NCBI GenBank assembly: GCA_008501705.1
Contig: QQUG01000062.1
Location: forward strand, 1-49,772
From: Flavobacterium sp.
GTDB lineage: Bacteria > Bacteroidota > Bacteroidia > Flavobacteriales > Flavobacteriaceae
Direction: 5' to 3'
DNA: 49,772 bases
Shown here one piece after another: positions 19,673 through 29,748 of the stretch. The first letter of the stretch is position 1. Each line of letters opens with the position of its first letter. Both the position numbers and the translations under genes were made by a program. Below the pieces are notes generated by a model. The model saw only the letters and a program-made list of their open reading frames with translations, was not told the DNA's origin and did not search any database.

Positions 19673-20983
19673 ATGAAAATAGCAGTTATAGGAACAGGAT
19701 ATGTGGGATTAGTAACCGGAACTTGCCTGGCCGAGACCGGAAATGATGTGATATGTGTAGATATTGATGCAGACAAAGTTGAAAAGATGAAACAGGGTAT
19801 TGTTCCTATTTACGAACCACACCTCGATGTGTTGTTTGAAAGGAACATAAAAGCCGGCAGACTCGAATTCACCACCTCCCTCGATGAAGGCCTCGCTCAT
19901 GGCGAAATCATCTTTCTCGCTCTTCCAACTCCCGAAGATGAAGATGGCTCGGCAGACTTGTCTTATGTTCTGAAAGTTTCAGAAGAAATAGGAAAGAAGA
20001 TAGACAGCTACAAAGTGATCGTGGACAAGAGCACCGTGCCTGTTGGTACTGCTGAAAAGGTACAAGCGGTGATCGCAAAAAATGCTAGCACCGACTTCGA
20101 CGTGGTTTCCAACCCGGAATTCCTGAGGGAAGGATATGCTGTAGATGATTTCCTGAAACCAGAACGAATCGTTATTGGTTCGAGCAGTGAAAGAGCTACC
20201 CAGTTAATGCAAAAATTGTACAGTCCATTTGTACGCTCAGGCAACCCTATTATTACTATGGATGAAAAGTCGGCAGAGCTTACTAAATATGCCGCCAATT
20301 CGTTCCTTGCAACCAAGATCACCTTTATGAATGAAATTGCCAACTATTGCGAGAAAGTTGGTGCCGATGTAGACAAGGTGAGGGTTGGTATGGGTACCGA
20401 TTCGCGAATTGGGAAACGATTTTTATTTCCCGGGATTGGATATGGAGGCAGTTGCTTTCCGAAAGATGTAAAAGCACTATTGCATGCCGGGTCTCTGGTT
20501 GACTACGATTTTAAGATCCTAGATTCGGTCGTGACCTTGAATCAAATTCAGAAACAAATTCTCATTCCCAAGATAACAGAACACTTCGGGGCAGATCTTA
20601 GTGGTAAGAAGATCGCTATCTGGGGTCTGGCCTTTAAGCCGGAAACAGATGATATACGAGAGGCTCCGGCCATTGATATAATGAATAGTCTGTTAGACCT
20701 TGGTGCCGAACTCACAGTGTTCGATCCGGAGGCCATGAATAATATCCGGAAGCAATTTGGTGACAAACTCAACTATGCCGATGGAATGTACGACGCCCTT
20801 AAAAGCGCAGACGCTGTAGTGATCTGTACAGAGTGGAGCATTTTCCGGTCCCCAAGTTTCACCAGAGTTAAGGAGTTGTTGAATTCCCCGGTAATTTTTG
20901 ACGGGCGCAACATTTACCAGGTGGAAGACATGGCGAAAGAAGGATTTAAATACGTCTCTATTGGTAGAAACCAAGCAAACTAG
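19673..20983 (+). CDS. ugd: UDP-glucose 6-dehydrogenase
   Basis: [44 protein letters not shown] catalytic Cys motif. Confidence 0.95.
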   Translation: MKIAVIGTGYVGLVTGTCLAETGNDVICVDIDADKVEKMKQGIVPIYEPHLDVLFERNIKAGRLEFTTSLDEGLAHGEIIFLALPTPEDEDGSADLSYVLKVSEEIGKKIDSYKVIVDKSTVPVGTAEKVQAVIAKNASTDFDVVSNPEFLREGYAVDDFLKPERIVIGSSSERATQLMQKLYSPFVRSGNPIITMDEKSAELTKYAANSFLATKITFMNEIANYCEKVGADVDKVRVGMGTDSRIGKRFLFPGIGYGGSCFPKDVKALLHAGSLVDYDFKILDSVVTLNQIQKQILIPKITEHFGADLSGKKIAIWGLAFKPETDDIREAPAIDIMNSLLDLGAELTVFDPEAMNNIRKQFGDKLNYADGMYDALKSADAVVICTEWSIFRSPSFTRVKELLNSPVIFDGRNIYQVEDMAKEGFKYVSIGRNQAN

Positions 20984-20987
20984 TTAT

Positions 20988-21986
20988 ATGGATAATCGCA
21001 GGAAAAGAGTATTAATTACGGGAGCTGCCGGGTTTTTAGGTTCGCACTTGTGCGACCGGTTTGTTGCAGAAGGATTTTCGGTAGTGGGGATGGATAATCT
21101 TATAACGGGCGATCTAAAGAATATCGAACATTTGTTTAAAAAGGCCGAATTCGAGTTCTACCACCACGATGTTACCAAATTTGTTCATGTTCCGGGCTCC
21201 GTGGATTATATCATGCACTTTGCATCTCCTGCCAGCCCTATCGATTATCTGAAGATACCTATCCAAACCCTAAAAGTTGGCTCGCTTGGAACCCATAACT
21301 TATTGGGTCTTGCCAAACAGAAGAACGCCAGGATCCTTATCGCTTCCACATCCGAGATCTATGGCGACCCTTTGGTACACCCTCAGAGTGAAGAGTACTA
21401 TGGAAATGTAAATACTATCGGCCCCAGAGGCGTTTACGATGAAGCAAAACGATTTCAGGAATCGATCACCATGGCCTATCATAGATTTCACGGACTTGAA
21501 ACACGCATCGCGCGAATATTTAACACCTATGGTCCGCGAATGCGGCTAAATGACGGACGAGTGATCCCGGCATTCATCGGGCAGGCGTTAAGAGGGGAAG
21601 ACCTCACGGTTTTTGGCGATGGAAAGCAAACCCGATCATTCTGTTATGTTAGTGACCAGGTGGACGGCTTGTTTAAATTACTCTTAAGCGATTACAGCTT
21701 ACCGGTTAATATTGGCAATCCGGATGAGATCACTATTCTGGATTTTGCCGAAGAGATCATTAAGTTAACCGGCACCGATCAGAAAATTGTATTTCAGGAT
21801 CTTCCTAAAGATGACCCCCTACAGCGTCAACCCGATATTAGCAAAGCCAAGGAAATCCTGGACTGGGAACCCCGTGTTTCCAGGCAGGAAGGAATGGAAA
21901 AGACATTCGCTTACTTTAAAGGCTTATCGGCCGAAGCGCTTTTTGATAGCGAGCATAAAGATTTCTCAAAGCATAACAGGCGGTAA
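20988..21986 (+). CDS. UDP-glucuronate decarboxylase (UDP-xylose synthase), SDR family
   Basis: [42 protein letters not shown] motifs. Confidence 0.9.
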   Translation: MDNRRKRVLITGAAGFLGSHLCDRFVAEGFSVVGMDNLITGDLKNIEHLFKKAEFEFYHHDVTKFVHVPGSVDYIMHFASPASPIDYLKIPIQTLKVGSLGTHNLLGLAKQKNARILIASTSEIYGDPLVHPQSEEYYGNVNTIGPRGVYDEAKRFQESITMAYHRFHGLETRIARIFNTYGPRMRLNDGRVIPAFIGQALRGEDLTVFGDGKQTRSFCYVSDQVDGLFKLLLSDYSLPVNIGNPDEITILDFAEEIIKLTGTDQKIVFQDLPKDDPLQRQPDISKAKEILDWEPRVSRQEGMEKTFAYFKGLSAEALFDSEHKDFSKHNRR

Positions 21987-21988
21987 AA

Positions 21989-23344
21989 ATGATCTATAGA
22001 ACGGGAAGATATTCAGGCTATTTGAGACCCATTTCATATATCATTGATCTGGGGATCATCCATATCCTGGCGTATCAGTTCTTTAGTTCCAGTTTTCATT
22101 TTATTAATTACACCATATTTATTAGCCTTGCGTGGATAATACTCTCGCTTAGGTCTCATTTTTACGAGATCTACAGGTTTACACGCCTTTCAACCATACT
22201 TTCACTGGTGGCCAAACAAGGGGTCCTTTTTACGCTTTTGGTATTTGCTTTCTTCGGTTTTTACCGTGAACTGCAGGTAGAACCACTATCGATCTTCCGC
22301 TATGTTTTACTGGCTATTCTTTATATCACCATTGTGAAAGTGGGGATCTATTACCTTTTGAAGAAATACCGGGTAATATTAAGGGGAAACCTCAGGCGGG
22401 TGGTCATCCTCGGGCTCAACCAAAAAACAGATCAGCTACGGAAATTCTTTGATGACAATCCGGAATACGGGTACAAACTGCTCAATATTTTCGATCTGAG
22501 CGGCCCCAACAAAGTTACTATTGAAGACTGCCTGGATTATATTCAGAACAATAAGATAGATGAGATCTATTCGTCCGTGGGGGAATTGAGCAATGAAGAA
22601 CTCACCAAACTTACAGATTACGCCGATAATAACCTGAAGATACTTAAATTCCTTCCCGATAATAAGGATATTTACAGCAAAAGACTCGATTTTACGTACT
22701 ACGGTTACCTTCCCATTTTGTCGATGAGAAAGATCCCTATCGAGGAGCCATTTAATAAATTTGTGAAACGAGGTTTTGATATAATTCTCTCTCTTATTAT
22801 CATAGTAGGCGTACTCTCATGGCTTACACCTCTCCTAGGACTAATCATCAAGTTAGAGTCTAAGGGGCCGATCTTTTTCAAACAAAAGAGAAACGGACTG
22901 GATTACCAGGAATTCTATTGTTATAAGTTCAGATCTATGCGGCCCAACCCCATGGCGCATATTCACCAGGTTCAGAAAAACGATCCGCGCGTCACCAAAA
23001 TTGGGAGGATTATCCGGAAAACGAGTATAGACGAACTCCCTCAGTTTATAAACGTCCTTAAAGGGGAAATGAGTGTTGTGGGGCCCAGGCCTCACATGGT
23101 TAGCCATACTCATATGTATGCCGAACGCATCGATAAATTCATGGTGCGTCATTTTGTAAAACCGGGAATTACAGGATTGGCACAGGTTAGTGGATATCGC
23201 GGGGAAGTTGAAGATGAGAACCATATAATTAACCGGGTGAAATACGATATTTTCTATTTGGAGAACTGGTCGTTGTTTCTCGACTTGAAGATCGTCTTCC
23301 AAACTGTATACAATGCCATCAAAGGAGACAAAAAAGCGTACTAA
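21989..23344 (+). CDS. Exopolysaccharide biosynthesis polyprenyl glycosylphosphotransferase (WbaP/WcaJ-like)
   Basis: FKQKRNGLDYQEFYCYKFRSMR and TSIDELPQFINVLKGEMSVVGPRPH motifs. Confidence 0.95.
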   Translation: MIYRTGRYSGYLRPISYIIDLGIIHILAYQFFSSSFHFINYTIFISLAWIILSLRSHFYEIYRFTRLSTILSLVAKQGVLFTLLVFAFFGFYRELQVEPLSIFRYVLLAILYITIVKVGIYYLLKKYRVILRGNLRRVVILGLNQKTDQLRKFFDDNPEYGYKLLNIFDLSGPNKVTIEDCLDYIQNNKIDEIYSSVGELSNEELTKLTDYADNNLKILKFLPDNKDIYSKRLDFTYYGYLPILSMRKIPIEEPFNKFVKRGFDIILSLIIIVGVLSWLTPLLGLIIKLESKGPIFFKQKRNGLDYQEFYCYKFRSMRPNPMAHIHQVQKNDPRVTKIGRIIRKTSIDELPQFINVLKGEMSVVGPRPHMVSHTHMYAERIDKFMVRHFVKPGITGLAQVSGYRGEVEDENHIINRVKYDIFYLENWSLFLDLKIVFQTVYNAIKGDKKAY

Positions 23345-24122
23345 AGAGGAACAATCACCTCTCATCTCCATTATAACGCCGCTTTATAATGCGGAATCCT
23401 TTGTTTCAGAAACCATAAAAAGTATCCTCGATCAAACGTACAGCAACTGGGAACAGATCATCGTAGACGATGCTTCAACCGATGGTTCCCTTCAGGTTGC
23501 ACTTTCTTTTGCTAAAAAAGACGAGCGTATTAAAGTTGAAAGATTATCACAAAACCGTGGTGCGGCCTATTGTAGGAACCGGGCAACCGAGCTTGCCGCC
23601 GGTGACTATATCGCCTTTCTGGATGCGGACGACCTCTGGCACCCCAATAAGTTAAAGAGCCAATTAGAGTTCATGCAGGACAACCAATGCGATGTTTCTT
23701 ACACCAACTATCTACATATAAATGAAGAAGGTGAACTGTTGGGCAAGCGGATAAAAGCCTTGAAGAAATTGAGTTTTAACAAGCAACACCGCAATAATTA
23801 CATCGGTAATTTAACGGGGATGTATCAAGCCCGGACCTTGGGAAAGATCGCATCACCAAATATCAGGAAACGACAGGATTGGGCAGTCTGGCTGGAAGCG
23901 ATCAAACGCAGCCCGAAACCCGCCATGGGCCTACAGGAGGATCTGGCATTCTACAGGGTTAGAAAGGATTCTATCAGTTCTAATAAATCCCGGCTTGTAA
24001 AGTATAATTACAGCTTTTACCGCGACTACCTTGGGTATTCCGGTCTAAAGTCTTTCGGTTGCCTGTTGGTCTTCTTTTACGAATACTTTTTTATTCGTCC
24101 CGGGCAAATTGAGAAATTATAA
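23313..24122 (+). CDS. Glycosyltransferase family 2
   Basis: LISIITPLYNAESFVSETIKSILDQTYSNWEQIIVDDASTDGS; overlaps the upstream CDS by 32 nt. Confidence 0.9.
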   Translation: MPSKETKKRTKEEQSPLISIITPLYNAESFVSETIKSILDQTYSNWEQIIVDDASTDGSLQVALSFAKKDERIKVERLSQNRGAAYCRNRATELAAGDYIAFLDADDLWHPNKLKSQLEFMQDNQCDVSYTNYLHINEEGELLGKRIKALKKLSFNKQHRNNYIGNLTGMYQARTLGKIASPNIRKRQDWAVWLEAIKRSPKPAMGLQEDLAFYRVRKDSISSNKSRLVKYNYSFYRDYLGYSGLKSFGCLLVFFYEYFFIRPGQIEKL

Positions 24123-25424
24123 AAGAGAAGTAAATTGTTTCAGCTTGCCGCGCTTGCTTCTGTCCAACACCTCCCGTCGTTCGAAGGTTAGCCGAAGTTC
24201 CTTTTCCAAATAAGTATACAAGGCGTTTTTTATGGTATTTTTTTCTGAAGACGTGAGCTCATTTTCAGAAACATAAATTATCTTAAAGCTATCCAATGCG
24301 GTCTGCTCTATGACGAACTCCCTCACGTTCCCGTCATCTTCGATCACACTTTTTGTAACATAATAAAAGGTAAGGCCGGGTACTGTTTTGCCTCCAGGCA
24401 ATCTGGCAATATCATTGGTTCTTCCTATCAGTTCGGCTAAAACAGGCTTCTTCAAAGTACTCTTGGGATCGATCACTCCCGTATCGCCAATGTCGTAGCG
24501 TATCATGGGGTGTGCTTTATTGTAAAGAGAAGTAATTATTATCCTGCCGGGGGTGCCGTGTGGAACGGGCTTGTTGTTTTCATCTACAACCTCAACGTAG
24601 AGCGTCTCACTGTTCAGGATAAATTCTTCGGCCTTGTTGGTGAAAGCGATCAGGTCCAGTTCACTTGCACCATACTCATTGATAACCGGTACACCGAAAG
24701 TTTCCTCCATCAGTTTCTTGTCGTGATCATACAGCATTTCACTGGTAACAACACAGTATTTTAAGGAGGGGCATATGTCGGTTAATAGGATCTTACGCGA
24801 TCTCAGATATTTGGCAAATAAAACTATAGAGCTGGTATACCCGTTTATGTGATCAAAGGGTTTTTTTCTGAAGTGACCCAGGAATTCTTCGAGTTTCGCG
24901 TCGGAAAGATCGAAGATAGGAAAGCGATATCGACTTCCCAGCCAATCTTTGAAACGCTCCTTTTTGTACCCGATCTTGCCCAAGGGAATCCCATAGAACC
25001 TCGCCTGGTAGGATTTATTGAAATCCAGTCCGAACCAACCAAACCTATCAATGATCTCCGCCCAGGTAAGGGCGTGGCAAAATTTGTCCTTGGCAAAGAT
25101 AAAAGGATGGCCACTGGAGCCAGAGGTCTTGTTCACATACACCTTCTTCTTTGCAAACCCTTTTGAAAGTCGCTCGCCTAAGGGTTTCTGCAGGTCACTT
25201 TTATGCATAACGGGCAGGTCTGACCACCGGCTGGTATTCCTGCTACCGATAAATTCTTTATAGAACGGATTCTCCTCCAAATGATGTGCAACAATCTCCG
25301 ATCTTGCTTTTTCTACATAGTCACCAAATTCGCTTTCGGGAATCTGCTGGATCTTTTCCAAAAACTGCCTGGCCTCGGTAATTGGGAAGCCGTTTAATTT
25401 TAAGGAAAGTTCGAATAAATTCAA
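24117..25424 (-). CDS. Phenylacetate-CoA ligase/CapK-like adenylate-forming enzyme
   Basis: NKTSGSSGHPFIF AMP-binding loop and MIRYDIGDTGVI motif. Confidence 0.8.
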   Translation of the reverse strand: MNLFELSLKLNGFPITEARQFLEKIQQIPESEFGDYVEKARSEIVAHHLEENPFYKEFIGSRNTSRWSDLPVMHKSDLQKPLGERLSKGFAKKKVYVNKTSGSSGHPFIFAKDKFCHALTWAEIIDRFGWFGLDFNKSYQARFYGIPLGKIGYKKERFKDWLGSRYRFPIFDLSDAKLEEFLGHFRKKPFDHINGYTSSIVLFAKYLRSRKILLTDICPSLKYCVVTSEMLYDHDKKLMEETFGVPVINEYGASELDLIAFTNKAEEFILNSETLYVEVVDENNKPVPHGTPGRIIITSLYNKAHPMIRYDIGDTGVIDPKSTLKKPVLAELIGRTNDIARLPGGKTVPGLTFYYVTKSVIEDDGNVREFVIEQTALDSFKIIYVSENELTSSEKNTIKNALYTYLEKELRLTFERREVLDRSKRGKLKQFTSLL

Positions 25425-25458
25425 CGCGAAATAATTAGGGCTTCAATTTACAAACAAT

Positions 25459-25466
25459 TATTTTTG
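25459..25466 (+). promoter_or_regulatory. Candidate -7 element TATTTTTG upstream of purD
   Basis: TAnnTTTG match 24 bp upstream of the purD ATG. Confidence 0.4.
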
Positions 25467-25489
25467 AAGGCTAATTAAAACAGCATAGC

Positions 25490-26764
25490 ATGAACATTCT
25501 AGTCTTGGGTTCGGGAGGCCGCGAACACACTTTTGCCTATCAGATCGCACAGAGTAAAAACTGCTCAAATTTATTTGTCGCACCGGGAAATGCGGGAACG
25601 TCTGCTATTGCGACCAATCTCCCAATTTCTGTAAACGATTTCAATGCGATAAAAGAAGCGGTGCTTGAGTATGCCATCAACATGGTAGTGGTTGGTCCTG
25701 AAGACCCTTTGGTGAATGGGATCACTAACTTCTTTGCTGAAGACGATGCGCTTAAGGACATTATGATCATCGGGCCCTCGAAGAGAGGAGCCTTGCTGGA
25801 AGGAAGTAAAGAGCGCGCAAAAGAATTTATGATGCAGCATAATATTCCTACCGCCGCTTATGCGAGTTTTACCAGTGAGAGTCTGGACGCAGGGAAAGAA
25901 TTCCTGGAAACCTTAAGCGCTCCTTATGTGCTCAAAGCAGATGGGCTGGCAGCAGGCAAAGGGGTTTTAATATTAGACTCACTGGAAGAAGCAAAAACCG
26001 AACTTGAGAATATGCTCGCACATCAAAAATTTGGTGAGGCCAGCGCCAAGGTGGTGATTGAAGAGTTTCTGGACGGTATCGAATTAAGTGTGTTTGTGCT
26101 TACAGACGGAAAGAACTATAAGATATTGCCTACTGCTAAAGATTACAAGCGTATTGGGGAAGGAGATACGGGCCTAAATACAGGGGGCATGGGAGCGGTA
26201 TCCCCTGTGCCATTTGCAGATGCCGAATTAATGAAAAAAATAGAAGACCGGATCGTGATCCCAACGGTAAATGGAATAAGAGAAGAGCAGATAGACTACA
26301 AGGGTTTTATTTTTATCGGGCTGATAAAGGTAAATAACCAACCCTATGTGATCGAATATAATGTACGCATGGGAGATCCCGAAACCGAGGTTGTCTTACC
26401 CAGAATAAAAACAGATTTGGTAACATTGCTTCAAGCGACCAGCCTTCAGCAATTAGATAGCGTTCAATTGGAGATCGACCCGAGGTCGGCAACCACCATC
26501 ATGGTGGTGTCCGGTGGTTACCCGGAAAGCTATGAGAAAGGGAAAGAAATTACAGGGATAGAGAATATCACAGATTCTATCGTTTTTCATGCCGGAACGG
26601 CTATAAAGGGCGATAAGATAGTAACTAATGGCGGACGGGTGATCGCCATTACGTCCCTGGATAATGACTTCAGAAAAGCCATAAAAAAATCCTATCAAAA
26701 CATAGAAAAACTATCTTTTAACAGGATGTATTACAGAACCGATATCGGTTTCGATCTATCCTAA
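25490..26764 (+). CDS. purD: Phosphoribosylamine--glycine ligase
   Basis: MNILVLGSGGREHTFAYQIAQS; NTGGMGAVSPVP; EYNVRMGDPETE. Confidence 0.96.
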   Translation: MNILVLGSGGREHTFAYQIAQSKNCSNLFVAPGNAGTSAIATNLPISVNDFNAIKEAVLEYAINMVVVGPEDPLVNGITNFFAEDDALKDIMIIGPSKRGALLEGSKERAKEFMMQHNIPTAAYASFTSESLDAGKEFLETLSAPYVLKADGLAAGKGVLILDSLEEAKTELENMLAHQKFGEASAKVVIEEFLDGIELSVFVLTDGKNYKILPTAKDYKRIGEGDTGLNTGGMGAVSPVPFADAELMKKIEDRIVIPTVNGIREEQIDYKGFIFIGLIKVNNQPYVIEYNVRMGDPETEVVLPRIKTDLVTLLQATSLQQLDSVQLEIDPRSATTIMVVSGGYPESYEKGKEITGIENITDSIVFHAGTAIKGDKIVTNGGRVIAITSLDNDFRKAIKKSYQNIEKLSFNRMYYRTDIGFDLS

Positions 26765-26986
26765 GAAAGAATGTGAAGTTGAGCTACGGTCTTCTTCGCC
26801 ACTAGCGTTAAAATCGGACAGCTTTCTCATCCAGTACAGGAATGCAACAAAGCCAATGGCCAGAAACAACCAGCTAATCATATTGGCACCCCACCAGCTA
26901 TCCAGTTCCATCGCCCGAAGCATATCATATGGAGCAAACAAATAATCTACAAATAGTGTTTCTATACCGTAAAAAAAGTCCTTCAT
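26756..26986 (-). CDS. DUF6341-type small membrane protein
   Basis: MKDFFYGIETLFVDYLFAPYDMLR; one TM; family name from recall; start at internal Met just downstream of minus-strand TATTTTTG. Confidence 0.6.
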   Translation of the reverse strand: MKDFFYGIETLFVDYLFAPYDMLRAMELDSWWGANMISWLFLAIGFVAFLYWMRKLSDFNASGEEDRSSTSHSFLG

Positions 26987-27025
26987 AACTGTATCTTTAT
27001 ACTGCAAAAATATAAATTACCCACA

Positions 27026-27949
27026 ATGCTTACAAGCTTTTTCAGTAAATCTAATCCGGTTAACTTTCTTTTATTGGGTGCGACACTGGGAATAGGGTAC
27101 ATAATTTCTTTAATTCTTCAGAAGCAATTAGACTTCGACTTGCTATTTATCCTGGAGATACTGGCTGTTACAGGGCTATTGGTCTTTACTATCTTACTTC
27201 TCAATTTTATAGTTAGAAAGAACAATCTTACCCGCAAGAATACGTTCGCCGCTCTTATTTTTACAGCCTATACGTTAATGATCCCTTCCATTTTTGCTCA
27301 TACAAAAATCATAATTGCTGTTGTTTGCTGTCTTTTCGCCTTGCGCAGGATCTTGAGCCTGGCCTCCGAAAAGAACGTAGAGAAGAAAATACTGGATGCA
27401 TCTTTATGGTTGGCATTGGCGTCCTTTTTCTACTTCTACTGTCTGCTGTTCTTCATTGTGGTGTATTTTGCTATTGTAAGACGTCCACAGACAAGTTACA
27501 GGTACTTGCTTATCCCACCCCTGGCTATACTCGCTGTACTTAGTATTACAACCTCTTATTTTTATCTCACCGAAAATTCTTTTGCCTGGTTCGAACGTCA
27601 CATTACCAGTATAAGTTTAGATTTTGGCGCATATAATTCGTTTGCTTTACTTATCCCTGCCTCGCTATTCCTTAGTTCGGTGCTCTGGATCTGCTTTTAC
27701 AGAATTGGGAAAGTTGGAAGTATGATGCGGAAAGAACGACCTAACTTCCTGGTGATCCCGGTTATATTAATTTCGGCTTTTGCCGTTTCCCTGGGGTCGC
27801 CCTTAAAAGATGGGAGCGAATTGTATTTTCTTATACCACCCCTGGCAATAGCCACTGCCGATTATATCGAGAACCGAGAGGAATTGTACATAAAAGAAAT
27901 TTATATCTGGCTGGTGATCCTGCTTCCGGTTGTGCTGCTTTTCATATAA
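27026..27949 (+). CDS. DUF6427-type multi-TM membrane protein
   Basis: Multi-TM ORF; family name from recall of flavobacterial gene order. Confidence 0.55.
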   Translation: MLTSFFSKSNPVNFLLLGATLGIGYIISLILQKQLDFDLLFILEILAVTGLLVFTILLLNFIVRKNNLTRKNTFAALIFTAYTLMIPSIFAHTKIIIAVVCCLFALRRILSLASEKNVEKKILDASLWLALASFFYFYCLLFFIVVYFAIVRRPQTSYRYLLIPPLAILAVLSITTSYFYLTENSFAWFERHITSISLDFGAYNSFALLIPASLFLSSVLWICFYRIGKVGSMMRKERPNFLVIPVILISAFAVSLGSPLKDGSELYFLIPPLAIATADYIENREELYIKEIYIWLVILLPVVLLFI

Positions 27950-27991
27950 AATGTCTAACCTACTCTTAGGAATAATACAAATGAAATATAA

Positions 27992-27999
27992 TACCTTTG
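27992..27999 (+). promoter_or_regulatory. Candidate -7 element TACCTTTG
   Basis: TAnnTTTG match upstream of the DUF4254-type CDS start at 28048. Confidence 0.4.
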
Positions 28000-28047
28000 C
28001 AGCCAGCATTCTCTACTATTCATTGGGAAGCTGTAAAATTGAAAATT

Positions 28048-28656
28048 ATGTTTAGTGAAAAAGCAAACAGTATATTCCAGGAAGTCATAGAAACCTACCA
28101 TCGTATCGACAAGGTGGATCAGCCTTTTAAAAATCCTTATGATGGAGAATCTCAATTGATCGAACACCTTTTATATCGTAAATGCTGGATAGATACGGTT
28201 CAATGGCATTATGAGGATATCATCCGCGATCCCATTATAGATCCGGTTGCCGCACTTAGCCTGAAAAGAAAAATTGATGCTTCAAACCAGGATCGGACCG
28301 ATACTGTAGAATATATAGACAGTTATTTTCTGGAAAAGTATAAAAATGTGGAAGTTGCCGATAATGCTACTATCAACACGGAAAGCCCTGCCTGGGGTAT
28401 AGATCGCTTATCTATTCTAGCACTTAAGATCTATCATATGAACGAAGAGGCGAACAGGACCGATGCCAGCCCGCAATACCTGGATACCTGCAAAGCTAAA
28501 CTGGATGTACTTTTGGAGCAGCGGGTAGATCTCAGTACAGCGATAGATCAATTGCTTAACGATATAGCTGAAGGAAGCAAATACATGAAAGTCTATAAAC
28601 AGATGAAAATGTATAACGATGATGAAATGAACCCGGTTCTTCGTAACCAGAAATAG
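28048..28656 (+). CDS. DUF4254-type protein
   Basis: PFKNPYDGESQLIEHLLYRKCWIDTVQWHYEDIIRDP; followed by a GT9 gene. Confidence 0.7.
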   Translation: MFSEKANSIFQEVIETYHRIDKVDQPFKNPYDGESQLIEHLLYRKCWIDTVQWHYEDIIRDPIIDPVAALSLKRKIDASNQDRTDTVEYIDSYFLEKYKNVEVADNATINTESPAWGIDRLSILALKIYHMNEEANRTDASPQYLDTCKAKLDVLLEQRVDLSTAIDQLLNDIAEGSKYMKVYKQMKMYNDDEMNPVLRNQK

Positions 28657-28716
28657 ACCGCGAAGACAGGGCGTCACAATTCGACTCCTTTCAAAGACAC
28701 TCCTAAACTTCTACCA

Positions 28717-29748
28717 ATGGCATTGCCCAATCACATACTTGTAATTAGACTGTCGGCTCTTGGGGATGTGGCCATGACTGTGCCGGTGCTTAGAGTAGTT
28801 AGGAAAACTTACCCGGAAATAAAATTAACAGTAGTTTCTCGCAATAGATTTTCGGCCTTGTTCGAAGACATCGAAGGTGTTGAATTTATGGAGGCTGACG
28901 TCTATGGAAGGCATAAGGGGTTCGGACTTTTTAAATTGGCTTCGGAAGCGAATAATTTGGGTATCGATGCTGTGGCCGACCTCCATAACGTTATTCGATC
29001 TAAAGTGGTAAGGCTACTGCTGCGGATGCAGGGCATAAGGACACGCTCCATCGATAAAGGCAGGACCGAAAAGAAAAACCTCACCGTCGGTCTTAACCGG
29101 GACCGGGCCTTACTAAAATCTACTCACGAACGCTATGCCGATGTTTTCAGGGGGTTGGGGCTCAATATTGATCTGGCAGACCATAGATTCCCGCCAAAAA
29201 AGGACATTTCACCCAGAATTCAGCATTTCTTCGGCAGAGAACCTAAAAAAGCCATTGGCATCGCCCCTTTCGCTGCCTACGCAAGTAAGATGTATCCTAT
29301 CAACCTTATGAAAGAGGTGATCGCAGAACTGAACCGCACCAATCAGTTTAAGATATTCTTATTGGGGGCCGGGGCAGCGGAAGTTTCGGTACTAAAAGAA
29401 ATAGAGAACGATTATAGTAACGTCACCAATGTGGCCGATCAACTCACTTTCGAGGAAGAACTTTCCCTAATCTCCAACCTGGACCTTATGGTCTCTATGG
29501 ACAGCAGTAACGGGCATCTGGCTGCGATGTTCGGGGTGCCGGTGATCACCCTTTGGGGTGTTACGCATCCCTGTCTTGGTTTCTCACCCTTTGGGCAGCC
29601 TGAAGAAAACCAAATTCTTTCCGATCTTGAAAAATACCCTCTTATCCCTACCTCCGTCTACGGGAATTCCTTCCCGCTAGGATATGAGAATGTGATGGAC
29701 AGCATTAGGCCGTCCCGGATCGTAGAAAAAATAAAACAGACAGTTTAG
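28717..29748 (+). CDS. Glycosyltransferase family 9 (heptosyltransferase-like)
   Basis: ILVIRLSALGDVAMTVPVLRVVRKTYP; SMDSSNGHLAAMFGVPVITLWG. Confidence 0.9.
   Translation: MALPNHILVIRLSALGDVAMTVPVLRVVRKTYPEIKLTVVSRNRFSALFEDIEGVEFMEADVYGRHKGFGLFKLASEANNLGIDAVADLHNVIRSKVVRLLLRMQGIRTRSIDKGRTEKKNLTVGLNRDRALLKSTHERYADVFRGLGLNIDLADHRFPPKKDISPRIQHFFGREPKKAIGIAPFAAYASKMYPINLMKEVIAELNRTNQFKIFLLGAGAAEVSVLKEIENDYSNVTNVADQLTFEEELSLISNLDLMVSMDSSNGHLAAMFGVPVITLWGVTHPCLGFSPFGQPEENQILSDLEKYPLIPTSVYGNSFPLGYENVMDSIRPSRIVEKIKQTV

Noticed and set aside
22853-23371. 172-aa minus-strand ORF antisense to the polyprenyl phosphotransferase gene
   Set aside because: Forward frame has clear conserved motifs; the antisense translation has none.
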